From Spirochaeta sp. UBA5339 (GTDB lineage: Bacteria; Spirochaetota; Spirochaetia; DSM-2461): 50,483 bases of DNA. Positions within the stretch are counted from its first letter, which is position 1; every line of letters starts with the position of its first letter. Made by a program: the position numbers and the translations under genes. Positions 1 through 7,919 of this stretch are shown here, one piece after another. A model generated the notes under the pieces. It was not told the origin of the DNA, ran no database searches, and saw nothing but the letters and a program-made list of their open reading frames with translations. The stretch is from the NCBI GenBank assembly GCA_002408085.1, contig DHQL01000018.1, positions 1 through 50,483 on the forward strand, in the 5' to 3' direction.

Positions 1-103
1 CGCCGTGTCTGTGCTCGCCGCCATGTCTGTGCTCGCCGCAATGGCCGTGGCCTCCGCCGTGTCTGCTTCCGTTTTCGAAATTGTCTTTGTTTCTATCTCT
101 CAT
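1..103 (-). CDS. His/Gly/Cys-rich small protein (5' part only)
   Basis: Reading starts at an ATG at 103-101 with an AGGAG ribosome site about 8 nt upstream, and the frame stays open to the window edge. The 34 visible residues begin MRDRNKDNFENGSRHGGG and then become a run of His, Gly, Glu and Arg with one Cys. The gene lies 5 bp downstream of the padR-type gene on the same strand, so the two are probably co-transcribed. The His/Cys content suggests metal binding, but that is inference. The C-terminal part is missing, so length and family cannot be given. The opposite strand is also open here because of the repeat composition; I regard that as a shadow. Confidence 0.7.
   Translation of the reverse strand, partial: MRDRNKDNFENGSRHGGGHGHCGEHRHGGEHRHG
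2..37. repeat. two tandem 18-bp units inside the His-rich gene
   Basis: Positions 2-19 and 20-37 are the same 18-mer with one mismatch. On the minus strand each unit encodes Gly-Glu-His-Arg-His-Gly. The array may continue beyond the window edge. Such in-frame repeats expand or contract easily, so His content may vary between strains. Confidence 0.8.
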
Positions 104-108
104 AATAA

Positions 109-690
109 TTACTCCTGTGTATTGGGGTTGATCAAAGCTTGTACCTTGTCAACCATTTCATTGATATATGATTCGAGACTCTCAATGGTCCCGTTATCTT
201 CAAGATTCAGCCTCCCGGACTGGTAGGCTCTGTAAATGCTTTTCATCATCATCTTGTACTTGATATGGGAATTTTCCAGAAATCTGTCCATTTCGGGAGA
301 ACTGACCTGATTCATATCAGAGTAAATGTCTTGAATCAGAAGCTCCTGGGATTCCAGTTCCTGAAGCCCCAGTTCTGTTATTCTGTATTTTTTTTTCTTT
401 CCCTCTTCCAGAGGTTCAATCCACTCCAGATCTTCCATCATCTGAAGAGCCGGATAGACTGAACCGGGACTGGGCTTGTAGAACCCTCCGGACTTCTCCT
501 CCACTGCTTTCATGATTTCATAACCATGGCGTTCGCTCTCTTTCAGAGTGTCGAGGAGTAGATATCTGATCTCTCCCCTCTCGATTCGGGGACCGCGGCC
601 CCCCTTAATTTCATTCAGCCAGTGGCCTCTCATTCTATTTCTTCCACCGCCATGATGATCATGATGGCCGGAATGTCTATGTCCTTTCAT
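109..690 (-). CDS. PadR family transcriptional regulator with His-rich N-terminus
   Basis: A 193-residue protein. The PadR winged-helix domain covers roughly residues 36-105, with the typical RGEIRYLLLDTL, HGYEIMKAVEE and SPGSVYPALQMMEDLEWI segments. A helical C-terminal part follows (about 115-190), as in PadR proteins that dimerise through C-terminal helices. The first 24 residues are unusual: they are rich in His, Gly and Arg and could bind a metal. The start is supported by a GGAGGTGA site just upstream. A strong promoter with an overlapping 16-bp perfect palindrome lies directly upstream, which implies autorepression. The His-rich small gene follows at once and is the likely co-regulated partner. 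PadR proteins usually respond to small ligands or stress; a metal signal here is inference. Confidence 0.9.
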   Translation of the reverse strand: MKGHRHSGHHDHHGGGRNRMRGHWLNEIKGGRGPRIERGEIRYLLLDTLKESERHGYEIMKAVEEKSGGFYKPSPGSVYPALQMMEDLEWIEPLEEGKKKKYRITELGLQELESQELLIQDIYSDMNQVSSPEMDRFLENSHIKYKMMMKSIYRAYQSGRLNLEDNGTIESLESYINEMVDKVQALINPNTQE

Positions 691-732
691 TATTCACCTC
701 CGTGTAAAACGTAATAATCTTCATAAATATCT

Positions 733-748
733 TTACGATATATCGTAA
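733..748. promoter_or_regulatory. 16-bp perfect palindrome, probable PadR operator
   Basis: TTACGATATATCGTAA is a perfect inverted repeat that overlaps the last base of the -10 box of the padR promoter and covers the probable transcription start. Its position and symmetry fit autorepression by the PadR protein. Binding is inferred. Confidence 0.65.
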
Positions 749-776
749 TAATATTACTTAGAAATATGTTTGTCAA
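748..776 (-). promoter_or_regulatory. sigma-70-type promoter for padR
   Basis: On the minus strand TTGACA (776-771) is followed by a 17-nt spacer and TATTAT (753-748). This is close to consensus and is the best-formed promoter in the window. It drives the PadR gene and, with it, the His-rich gene. Confidence 0.75.
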
Positions 777-872
777 ATTAATTACAGATAAAATTGGAAA
801 AAAGTTAATTAAGCTCCTGCACAGGGACAGCTGAAGAGGAACAAAAATATTCAGTCCCGAATCAATCCTGTC

Positions 873-881
873 TGGTATAAT
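873..881 (+). promoter_or_regulatory. extended -10 promoter candidate for the CrtI-like gene
   Basis: TGGTATAAT is an extended -10 (TGn-TATAAT) about 68 nt before the ATG at 949. I see no good -35 box, which is tolerable for extended -10 promoters. Confidence 0.4.
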
Positions 882-948
882 ATATAGAGTTTCTCAGCTG
901 AAGTTTCCGCATCATTGGCTCAATGTTTGATAAAACAGGAGAAGATCA

Positions 949-2457
949 ATGGGAAAATCCATAATCATTATCGGTGCCGGATTAACAGGACTGTCTGCAG
1001 GTTGCTACGGACAGATGAACGGATACAAGACCTCCATCTATGAGATGCACGACAAGGCAGGCGGGGTCTGTACCGCCTGGAAGAGAAAGGGCTATACCAT
1101 CGACGGGGCCATGAACTGGCTGATAGGGACCAAACCCGGAACCAGCTACCACCGGATATGGCAGGAGCTCGGTGCGGCAGCCGGCTGGAAGGTCCACAAC
1201 CATGACCGCTATATGGTGATGGAGGATGAGAACGGTATCCCCCTCCCCGTCCCCTGCGATACAGACTCTCTGGAAGAGTTTATGCTCAAGATCTCTCCTG
1301 CTGACAAAGAAGCAATCAGGGAGTTCTGCCATACCGTCAGAAAGTGCGGCAGGATCTCTTTCCCCGTGGATAAACCGCAGAGCCTCTACAATATCATTGA
1401 TAAACTGAAGATGATTAAGATGCTGCTCCATTTCCCCTTCTTTACGAAATGGGGAAAGATGACGGTCCGGGACTTTGCAGACCGCTTTCAAAGCCCCCTG
1501 CTCAAGAAGTTATTTACCATGGGCAACGATGATGCCTACTCGGTCATGCCCGCCCTGACACTGCCCATGCTCTTCAGCTGGATGAACGAGAGGGAGGTCG
1601 GCTATCTGCTGGGCGGAGCTCTGGCCCTTGTCAAACCGATTGAGAAGCGCTACCTGGATCTTGGAGGTGAAATTCTCTTCAAATCGGCAGTGGAAAAGAT
1701 TCTTGTGGAGAACGGAAAGACTGTAGGAGTAAGACTCAAAGACGGCACGGAACACAGGAGCGACTATGTTATCTCAGCCGCCGATGGTCACAAAACCATA
1801 TTCGAGATGCTGGAAGGAAAATATATCAACGATGAGATCAGGGGATATTATAAAAACTTCAAACTCTTTCCTCCTCTTATCTACTGTGCCTTCGGTGTAA
1901 AACGCAGTTTTTCGGAGATCCCTTCTTCATTGAACGGATACAGCTTTACCCTGGAAAAACCGCTTGTCATCGGGGAAAGAGAACGGCAAGATATCAATAT
2001 TCTAATCTACAACTATGATCCCGCTCTGGCGGAAGAGGGAAAGACAACCATTATAGTTCCCATAAATACCAGCTACGGATACTGGGAGGAACTCTATAAG
2101 GATCAGAAAAAGTACAAAGCCGAAAAGGAGAAGACCGCAGATCTCATACTGTCCGCTCTGGAAACCAGATTCCCCGACATTACATCAGATGTGGAAGTAA
2201 GAGATATGGCCACACCCATGACCTGGCTGCGGTATACGGGAAACTGGAAGGGCAGCTATGAGGGATGGCTGATGAGCTCAGATACCATGATGATGGAGAT
2301 GCCAAAGACCCTGCCGGGACTGAAAAACTTCTATATGGCCGGTCAGTGGGTCAATCCCGGCGGAGGGATGCCTACGGCGGCGGTATCGGGAAATCATACG
2401 ATTCAATTGATCTGTAAAGAGGAAGGAAAGAAGTTTGTGACTTCGACTCCAGATTGA
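949..2457 (+). CDS. CrtI/phytoene-desaturase-like FAD oxidoreductase
   Basis: A 502-residue protein with an N-terminal dinucleotide-binding fold: SIIIIGAGLTGLSAG near residues 4-18, then an acidic strand end (YEMHDKAGG) typical of the CrtI/amine-oxidase class. The C-terminal FAD motif is visible as NFYMAGQWVNPGGGMPTAAVSG (near 462-483), the usual place where this family closes over the flavin. Length matches the phytoene desaturase/retinol saturase type. An AGGAG site precedes the ATG. No carotenoid partner such as a phytoene synthase is nearby, so carotenoid synthesis is not established; the substrate may be another polyene or lipid. It lies 110 bp before a TRAP transporter on the same strand, but co-transcription is uncertain. 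Confidence 0.85.
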   Translation: MGKSIIIIGAGLTGLSAGCYGQMNGYKTSIYEMHDKAGGVCTAWKRKGYTIDGAMNWLIGTKPGTSYHRIWQELGAAAGWKVHNHDRYMVMEDENGIPLPVPCDTDSLEEFMLKISPADKEAIREFCHTVRKCGRISFPVDKPQSLYNIIDKLKMIKMLLHFPFFTKWGKMTVRDFADRFQSPLLKKLFTMGNDDAYSVMPALTLPMLFSWMNEREVGYLLGGALALVKPIEKRYLDLGGEILFKSAVEKILVENGKTVGVRLKDGTEHRSDYVISAADGHKTIFEMLEGKYINDEIRGYYKNFKLFPPLIYCAFGVKRSFSEIPSSLNGYSFTLEKPLVIGERERQDINILIYNYDPALAEEGKTTIIVPINTSYGYWEELYKDQKKYKAEKEKTADLILSALETRFPDITSDVEVRDMATPMTWLRYTGNWKGSYEGWLMSSDTMMMEMPKTLPGLKNFYMAGQWVNPGGGMPTAAVSGNHTIQLICKEEGKKFVTSTPD

Positions 2458-2567
2458 GTTTCAGGAAATCAGTACGGCCGGTATTTAATTCTTTTAAGTC
2501 AACATTTATGGCCTCAGCTGCGGTATACTGAGAGTCAGTACATAATCTTCAGCAGAAAAGGACCCCT

Positions 2568-3812
2568 ATGAGAGACCTCTCCCTCAGAAAACTGTGTCTG
2601 TATACAGTATTTACAGTAGTATTTCTTCTTATATCCGGGTGCAGTAATTCCGAAGCTCCGGTAAGTGAAGAATGGACCTGGCCTGAAAGGATGCATATTG
2701 CCGCTCCCGGGCGCAGCGGTCTGGCAAAATATGTCAGTTGGGCATCTGTTCTGGAAGCGGATACGGGTATGACTGTCCGGGTCGTTCCGGAGTCGGATCA
2801 CGGGATTGCCATGAACAATGTGAAGTCCGGAAAGATGCTTATCAGTTCAGGCTCACAGAGCATTCTTCGAAGTATGATCGAGGTTGAGAGTGAGTATATT
2901 TCAGCTGTTGGAGGCGTTTTTCAACCGGCTATACTGTGGGTTCACGACCTGGCCAACTCAGGCTTTATTGTCAGGGGAGACTCTGACATAAAAAGTATCA
3001 GAGATATCAGGGAGGGCACCAGGTTTTCGGTCTGGAGCACGAGAGAGTCGGCTCTGAATCCCTACCTCTCTCTTTTGGCATGGATTGAACTGGATGAAAA
3101 GAACATTAAATGGGTGAATGCCGGAAGTTATGAAGGAGCCATGAGGGCTGTTGCCGAAGGAAGGGCCGATGTGGCATTCGGATTTCCCAGCTCCCCCCTG
3201 CTGGCAGAACTGGCCGGAGCTCCCCATGGTATCCGTTTCCTTGACCTCAACTCCAGTGAAGATCCCGAAGGGGCCAGGCGGTGGCAGTCCCGGAGCCCCC
3301 TGTACTCTTTCGGACCAATCGAAACAGGCATCAAAGAAGCACGGGGAAGATGGGGAAGTGTTGGCTACATCTTCGACATCTGCTCAATTAATGCCGATGT
3401 AGAGCTGATCTATCATCTTGCCAAGTGGCTTGATTTAAACTTTGAAGACTATGAGGACAAGTACGGGACAAACAGGTTTATGAGCCGGGACCATCTGATG
3501 GAAGCCCTGAACTCCACCTTCCTACCCGTACACCCCGGCCTTGTCCGTTACCTTAAAGAGTTGGAACTCTGGACTGAAGCCCACGAAGCCAGGCAGAAGG
3601 AAAATATTGCCCTGGTTGAACGCTATAAGGGTGCCTACAATGAGGCTGCAGATCTGGCTGAAAAAGAGGGCATTGAGATAAGTCCCCTGAGCGGAGAGTG
3701 GATATCACTATGGGAAAATTATAAGGCGGAGGCCCGGATACCCAGAATCGGAATGCATCCCTCTCTTACAGAAAGTGCTTTCCCTGTGTATCCTGAATCA
3801 CATGGAAGATAA
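2568..3812 (+). CDS. TAXI-family TRAP transporter solute-binding lipoprotein
   Basis: A 414-residue protein. The signal peptide ends in LLISGC, a lipobox, so the mature protein should be a lipoprotein starting at Cys25. The body has TAXI-type features: WASVLEADTGMTVRVVP near the start, SGSQSILRSMIEVE, and a later segment (EGTRFSVWSTRESAL, then YEGAMRAVAEGRADVAF). It captures an organic solute outside the membrane and passes it to the permease encoded next. The last 11 bp overlap the likely start of that permease gene, so the pair is translationally coupled. The tail after about residue 335 is longer than in a minimal TAXI protein. TAXI substrates are often dicarboxylates or amino acids; this one cannot be told from sequence. 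Confidence 0.88.
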   Translation: MRDLSLRKLCLYTVFTVVFLLISGCSNSEAPVSEEWTWPERMHIAAPGRSGLAKYVSWASVLEADTGMTVRVVPESDHGIAMNNVKSGKMLISSGSQSILRSMIEVESEYISAVGGVFQPAILWVHDLANSGFIVRGDSDIKSIRDIREGTRFSVWSTRESALNPYLSLLAWIELDEKNIKWVNAGSYEGAMRAVAEGRADVAFGFPSSPLLAELAGAPHGIRFLDLNSSEDPEGARRWQSRSPLYSFGPIETGIKEARGRWGSVGYIFDICSINADVELIYHLAKWLDLNFEDYEDKYGTNRFMSRDHLMEALNSTFLPVHPGLVRYLKELELWTEAHEARQKENIALVERYKGAYNEAADLAEKEGIEISPLSGEWISLWENYKAEARIPRIGMHPSLTESAFPVYPESHGR

Positions 3813-5730
3813 GAGTTCGAAACACCCCCAGGATCTTATCTTTCTGATATCAGGATCAGGGGCAGTGCTGGTCTATATATGCTACTGGTTCGGCCTCCCT
3901 TTTCCCGGAGGGGTTCTGGAGGACAGGGCATATTTTTATCTGCTATTCACTCTTCTGAGTCCCATGATATTTCCTGGAATCCGCAGCAGGCGAACCCGGG
4001 AAGGAAGAGGTCCCGGATGGTATGACTATCTTCTTTCAGCCCTCTTCTTCTCGGTCTTTTTTATCTGTTTTCTCTCCTCTGAAAAAATGGCCTACGGCCT
4101 GTGGATGATCAGCCCATCGGCCCTGCATATAGGGATCGCCGCTGTTATCCTGCTGTTGTCCATCGAAGCGGGCCGGCGGGCTGCAGGATGGAGCTATGTT
4201 CTGGTAATTGTTGCCTGTGCTCTATATTCCCTCTTCGCGGACAGGTTTTCCGGCCCCCTCTACGGTGTCCCTGTTTCTCCGGTCAGGCTGATTACGGATT
4301 TTGCCTTCGGCCAGGACGGGATTCTCGGAGTCCCTGCCAGTCTGATTGGGAAATCGATGCTGGGGTTCTATGTCTTTGCCGCCACAATGCAGGGACTGGG
4401 GGGAAGCACCTTTTTTATTAACACCGCCTCGGCCCTTTTCGGAAAATCCAGGGGAGGTACTGCAAAAACAGCTGTTATTGCCAGTGGACTATTCGGAAGT
4501 CTCTCGGGAAGCATTTCGGCCAATGTAATGACTACGGGAACCATGACTATCCCTGCCATGAAAAAGGCAGGATACTCAGCAGAGTATGCAGCGGCATCAG
4601 AGGCCTGCGCCTCCTCCGGCGGAGATACAATGCCGCCAGTGATGGGTGGACTTGCCTTTATAGCCGCGATGGTCGCCAATTTTGAGTATTCAGAGATAAT
4701 GATTGCAGCCTTTCTGCCCACAGTACTCTACTATTTCGGTCTACTGATACAGGTCGACGGTTATGCGGCCGTAAAGCTAAGAAATCCCTCAGGATCAAAG
4801 CACGGGGAATCTGAATCCAGGAGACCTGATCTAGCTGAAGTGATCATAGAGGGCTGGCACTTTCTGATATCCATTGCCTTTCTGGTATTCGGGCTGGTCC
4901 ATATGAAATGGGGTTATATATCACCCCTCTATGCCTCTGCTCTTGCAATTGCCCTGTCAGCAGCCCGCAGGCAGACCGGTTTTTTGGAGAGACTGAAAAA
5001 CATCTTTATATTTGCCGGCAGGCAGATATCCTTCGGACTGGCCATCTTTCTGGGTACCGGAATCATTATGGTCAGCCTTTATAAAACAGGGATGGCTTCG
5101 GCCCTCACATCCTGGATTGTATCCCTGGGATCAGAAAACCTCTTTGCAGTACTGCTGATTGGAGCCCTCTTCAATCTCTTTATGGGAATGCTGGGACTGC
5201 AGCGGAGCTCCTATCTTTTTCTGGCCGTAACGATGGCTCCCGCCGTATCCTCTCTGGGGAATATTCCGGAAGTGGCAGTCCATCTTTTTCTGATTTTCTA
5301 TGCAGGCATGGGAGGCCTGACTCCCCCTGTTGCCATTACTGCCTATCTGGCCGCCAATATAGCAGGAGCCGACAGATTGAAAACGGCACTGACCAGCCTG
5401 AGGCTGGGTTTTGTTCTGTTAATCCTGCCCTTCTTCTTTATCCTTCAGCCCGCCCTGATTCTGCAGGGAGCCCTATGGAAGATACTTCTCTTCGGCAGCG
5501 CCGTCTTTTTCGGTGTCTTTCTGACAGCCTCTGCCATAGAAGGCTACCTTGCCGGCCGGGGAGTCCTGAGAAAAGGGGAAAGGATCATCCTTGGTCTATT
5601 CGGTCTTCTGACCGCCTTTCCGGACCTGAGAACTCTGGCGGCAGGAGTTATTCTGGGAGGAGCTTTCTACCTGAAAGGAATAAAAAGATCCGGACACCGA
5701 TCCATCGGCAGGCAATCTATCGGGGATTGA
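3802..5730 (+). CDS. TRAP transporter permease, fused small and large subunits (TAXI type)
   Basis: About 642 residues and strongly hydrophobic, with four N-terminal helices (DctQ-like part) followed by the large DctM-like domain. The DctM hallmark is clear: GSLSGSISANVMTTGTMTIP and then EACASSGGDTMPPVMGG (near residues 235-280). This fused 4TM/12TM form is the standard partner of TAXI binding proteins. It imports the solute using the sodium or proton gradient. I chose the ATG at 3802, which overlaps the previous stop; a GTG at 3775 would add nine residues but has no better ribosome site. It ends 5 bp from the convergent ferrochelatase gene with no room for a terminator. Confidence 0.9.
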   Translation: MEDKSSKHPQDLIFLISGSGAVLVYICYWFGLPFPGGVLEDRAYFYLLFTLLSPMIFPGIRSRRTREGRGPGWYDYLLSALFFSVFFICFLSSEKMAYGLWMISPSALHIGIAAVILLLSIEAGRRAAGWSYVLVIVACALYSLFADRFSGPLYGVPVSPVRLITDFAFGQDGILGVPASLIGKSMLGFYVFAATMQGLGGSTFFINTASALFGKSRGGTAKTAVIASGLFGSLSGSISANVMTTGTMTIPAMKKAGYSAEYAAASEACASSGGDTMPPVMGGLAFIAAMVANFEYSEIMIAAFLPTVLYYFGLLIQVDGYAAVKLRNPSGSKHGESESRRPDLAEVIIEGWHFLISIAFLVFGLVHMKWGYISPLYASALAIALSAARRQTGFLERLKNIFIFAGRQISFGLAIFLGTGIIMVSLYKTGMASALTSWIVSLGSENLFAVLLIGALFNLFMGMLGLQRSSYLFLAVTMAPAVSSLGNIPEVAVHLFLIFYAGMGGLTPPVAITAYLAANIAGADRLKTALTSLRLGFVLLILPFFFILQPALILQGALWKILLFGSAVFFGVFLTASAIEGYLAGRGVLRKGERIILGLFGLLTAFPDLRTLAAGVILGGAFYLKGIKRSGHRSIGRQSIGD

Positions 5731-5735
5731 GTAAA

Positions 5736-6728
5736 TTAATTTTCCCGGCAGGAATCCCTGCAGAGGGGGCAATTCACACCCAATGTCCCTTCCACCCCGG
5801 TCCTACCTCTGTATTCTTCCATATCTTCGATAAGTGTCCGGATCATCGAAATGTATAGAGGAGATGTACCGAGGGTCTGGACCCGAAGCAGCCTCAGCCC
5901 CCTCTCCTTTGCAATACCCGCGGCCTTAATGTCCAGATCATAGATGACTTCCATATGGTCGCAGAGAAAGCCGATGGGCATAAGGACAATCTCCTGAACA
6001 CGGGAGATATCCTCAGAACCTAGAACATCATTCAGATCCGGACCGGTCCACTCCTCCCTGGAGGCCCTGCTTCTGCTCTGAAAGACCAGCCTGTAGGGAA
6101 TACTCACAGGAACACTTCCCATTATCAGGCGGGCGGTCTCTTCCAGTTCCTCCACATATTTCCGGCTGTTTTTCATACTCAATGGAATACTGTGGGCTGT
6201 AAACAGCAGTTGCCTGCCGACATCAGAACTTTCCCGGAGAGTGGCTGCAAGGAGTTCGCTCATACCTCTGATAAAAAGAGGATGTGATGAGAAGGGAGGG
6301 AGCTTATCAATTATCATGCCTCCCCCAACCCGTTCCAGGGCCTCACCTAACTCATCTACATACTCCCTGCAGCCGTAGTGACTGCCGTAGGCAGATGTAG
6401 CAAAGGCCAGAACCCTCCTGACTCCGTCTTCCTTCATTTTCTGAAGAGTGTCTGTGAGAAAGGGATGCCAGAAACGGTTTCCAAAGTATACGGGGAGATC
6501 GATCCCGGCCTTCTTCAGTTCCTCTTCAAGGGCAGAAACCACGGCTCTGTTGTGCCTGTTAATGGGGCTTGTTCCCCCAAAAAATTCATATTTACCAGCA
6601 ACCCTCTTCAAGGCTGCCTCGGGAACCCTGCCCCGGGTGACCTTCCGCAGAAAGGGCATCACGTCACCGGGCCCTTCAGGACCTCCGAAGGAGATGTAGA
6701 GAAGGGCATCATAGAAGTCCTCAGGCAT
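5736..6728 (-). CDS. hemH: ferrochelatase (heme or coproheme type)
   Basis: A 330-residue protein that inserts ferrous iron into a porphyrin. The active-site His is His179 in LLFTAHSIP, and the conserved acidic residue is Glu260 in GFLCDHMEVIYDLD. FFGGTSPIN near residue 49 is another family signature. The ATG at 6728 overlaps the stop of the upstream radical SAM gene by 8 bp and has AGGA upstream; a longer frame to 6848 lies wholly inside that gene and is rejected. The C-terminus holds Cys320, Cys323 and Cys327, with Cys256 further upstream, which might bind an iron-sulfur cluster as reported for some bacterial ferrochelatases. Pairing with an AhbD-like protein suggests the substrate may be coproporphyrin III rather than protoporphyrin IX. 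That choice is inference. Confidence 0.92.
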   Translation of the reverse strand: MPEDFYDALLYISFGGPEGPGDVMPFLRKVTRGRVPEAALKRVAGKYEFFGGTSPINRHNRAVVSALEEELKKAGIDLPVYFGNRFWHPFLTDTLQKMKEDGVRRVLAFATSAYGSHYGCREYVDELGEALERVGGGMIIDKLPPFSSHPLFIRGMSELLAATLRESSDVGRQLLFTAHSIPLSMKNSRKYVEELEETARLIMGSVPVSIPYRLVFQSRSRASREEWTGPDLNDVLGSEDISRVQEIVLMPIGFLCDHMEVIYDLDIKAAGIAKERGLRLLRVQTLGTSPLYISMIRTLIEDMEEYRGRTGVEGTLGVNCPLCRDSCREN

Positions 6729-7803
6729 CGATGCTTCCTGCTTTCGGGGGCTGATAGATACAGTAGGGTTCTTCATCAAGATAACTGCCAGTTGCCGCCT
6801 TTGCCCGGGCCCGGCAGCCGCCGCAGTTTGCTCTGTATCCGCAGACACCGCATTTTCCGTGATAACCGTCCAGATTCCTCATCTTTCCAAACAGGGGCGA
6901 CTCCTCCCAGACGGGACGAAAATCATATCCCTCTTTAATGATATCGCCGGCTTCATCTTCCAGAAACCCGCATATCTGAACCTTTCCTGTATGGGATATA
7001 AATGCAAAACTCTGCCCGCCCATACAGCCCTTGGTCATGGCATCCAGACCGTGGGTGGATGGAGCCACAATGCGTCCCTGTTTCTTTTCCTGCTGCCTCA
7101 GTATCCGGTAGTAGTGGGGGGCGCAGGTGGGCTTCATCTGAATCGAAAGGTCACGGCTTTTACGGTAGATCCAGAGAAGGAGTTCCTCATACTCTTCGGG
7201 ACTGACCTCATATTCAGCCAGATCCCTGGCCCGGCCCGTTGGAACAAGGAGAAAAGGGTGAAATGAGACAGCTCCCAGCTTTATGGCCAGATCAAGAATT
7301 TCAGGAAGTTGTCTGTAGTTGAGCTTGGATACGGTAGTATTAATCTGAAACTCCAGACCTCCCACCCTGGCCGCTTCAGCAGCCCTGATCACCGTGTCAA
7401 AGGCTCCCTCAACACCACGGAAGGCATCATGGGTCTCTGGATTCATGCCGTCCAGGCTCAAGCTGATCCGTTTGATGCCCGAATCTATGATCTTCTCCAC
7501 AGTCCCGGCATTGATCTGCTGACCGCAGGGAGCCATTACCATCCTCAATCCAAGTTTGGTTCCATACCGGGCGATATCGTAGATATCATCACGGTTCATT
7601 GGTTCCCCGCCGGTCAGAATAATTATGGGTTTGGCAAAGGAGGCAATGGAATCCATAAGCCGGAAGGCCTGATCGGTACTCAACTCTCCCTTATAGGGTT
7701 TGTTCTGAGCAGAGGCCCGGCAGTGCCTGCAGGACAGTGGGCAGGAGCGGGTGACCTCCCAGGCAATGACCCTGGGAAGCCTTTTTTTTGGGGCATCTTT
7801 CAT
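6721..7803 (-). CDS. radical SAM/SPASM protein, AhbD-like heme synthase
   Basis: A 360-residue protein. The radical SAM cluster motif CPLSCRHC (Cys21, Cys25, Cys28) follows PRVIAWEVTRS, a combination characteristic of the AhbD/NirJ heme-related group. TGGEPMNR binds SAM. A SPASM-like C-terminus carries CGVCGYRANCGGC plus further Cys, for a second iron-sulfur cluster. AhbD converts Fe-coproporphyrin III to heme b by oxidative decarboxylation without oxygen. The start was set at the ATG at 7803 because GGAGG lies 5 nt upstream; a GTG 24 bp earlier is possible. The gene overlaps hemH by 8 bp, a tight operon that supports a heme role. NirJ-like or peptide-modifying functions cannot be fully excluded. 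Confidence 0.85.
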   Translation of the reverse strand: MKDAPKKRLPRVIAWEVTRSCPLSCRHCRASAQNKPYKGELSTDQAFRLMDSIASFAKPIIILTGGEPMNRDDIYDIARYGTKLGLRMVMAPCGQQINAGTVEKIIDSGIKRISLSLDGMNPETHDAFRGVEGAFDTVIRAAEAARVGGLEFQINTTVSKLNYRQLPEILDLAIKLGAVSFHPFLLVPTGRARDLAEYEVSPEEYEELLLWIYRKSRDLSIQMKPTCAPHYYRILRQQEKKQGRIVAPSTHGLDAMTKGCMGGQSFAFISHTGKVQICGFLEDEAGDIIKEGYDFRPVWEESPLFGKMRNLDGYHGKCGVCGYRANCGGCRARAKAATGSYLDEEPYCIYQPPKAGSIDA

Positions 7804-7833
7804 CTTTTCCTCCAACTGAATACTCACTTAAAA

Positions 7834-7842
7834 ATAGTAGCA
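7834..7842 (-). promoter_or_regulatory. extended -10 candidate for the heme operon
   Basis: On the minus strand TGCTACTAT fits TGn-TANNNT and lies about 30 nt before the ATG of the radical SAM gene. No convincing -35 box is seen. Confidence 0.3.
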
Positions 7843-7919
7843 TGAAAGTAATAAAAATGGATTCAGAATATATTGAGATTTCAGAATGTATGAGGATAAA
7901 TTACCAGGCCGGATTCCAG

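Noticed and set aside
2..37. Possible CRISPR or minisatellite
   Set aside because: Only two contiguous 18-bp units with no spacers, in frame with a coding sequence.
5..226. Plus-strand ORF with MSVLAAMSVLAAM repeats at the window start
   Set aside because: It is the reverse of the His-rich coding repeats and of the PadR C-terminus. The minus-strand frames have good ribosome sites and a family match.
949..5730. A carotenoid-biosynthesis operon including the transporter
   Set aside because: Only one CrtI-like protein is present, with no phytoene synthase or cyclase. TAXI TRAP systems carry small organic solutes and give no support.
6378..6938. Plus-strand ORF across the hemH/radical SAM junction
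   Set aside because: Antisense to two recognised genes, with no domain.
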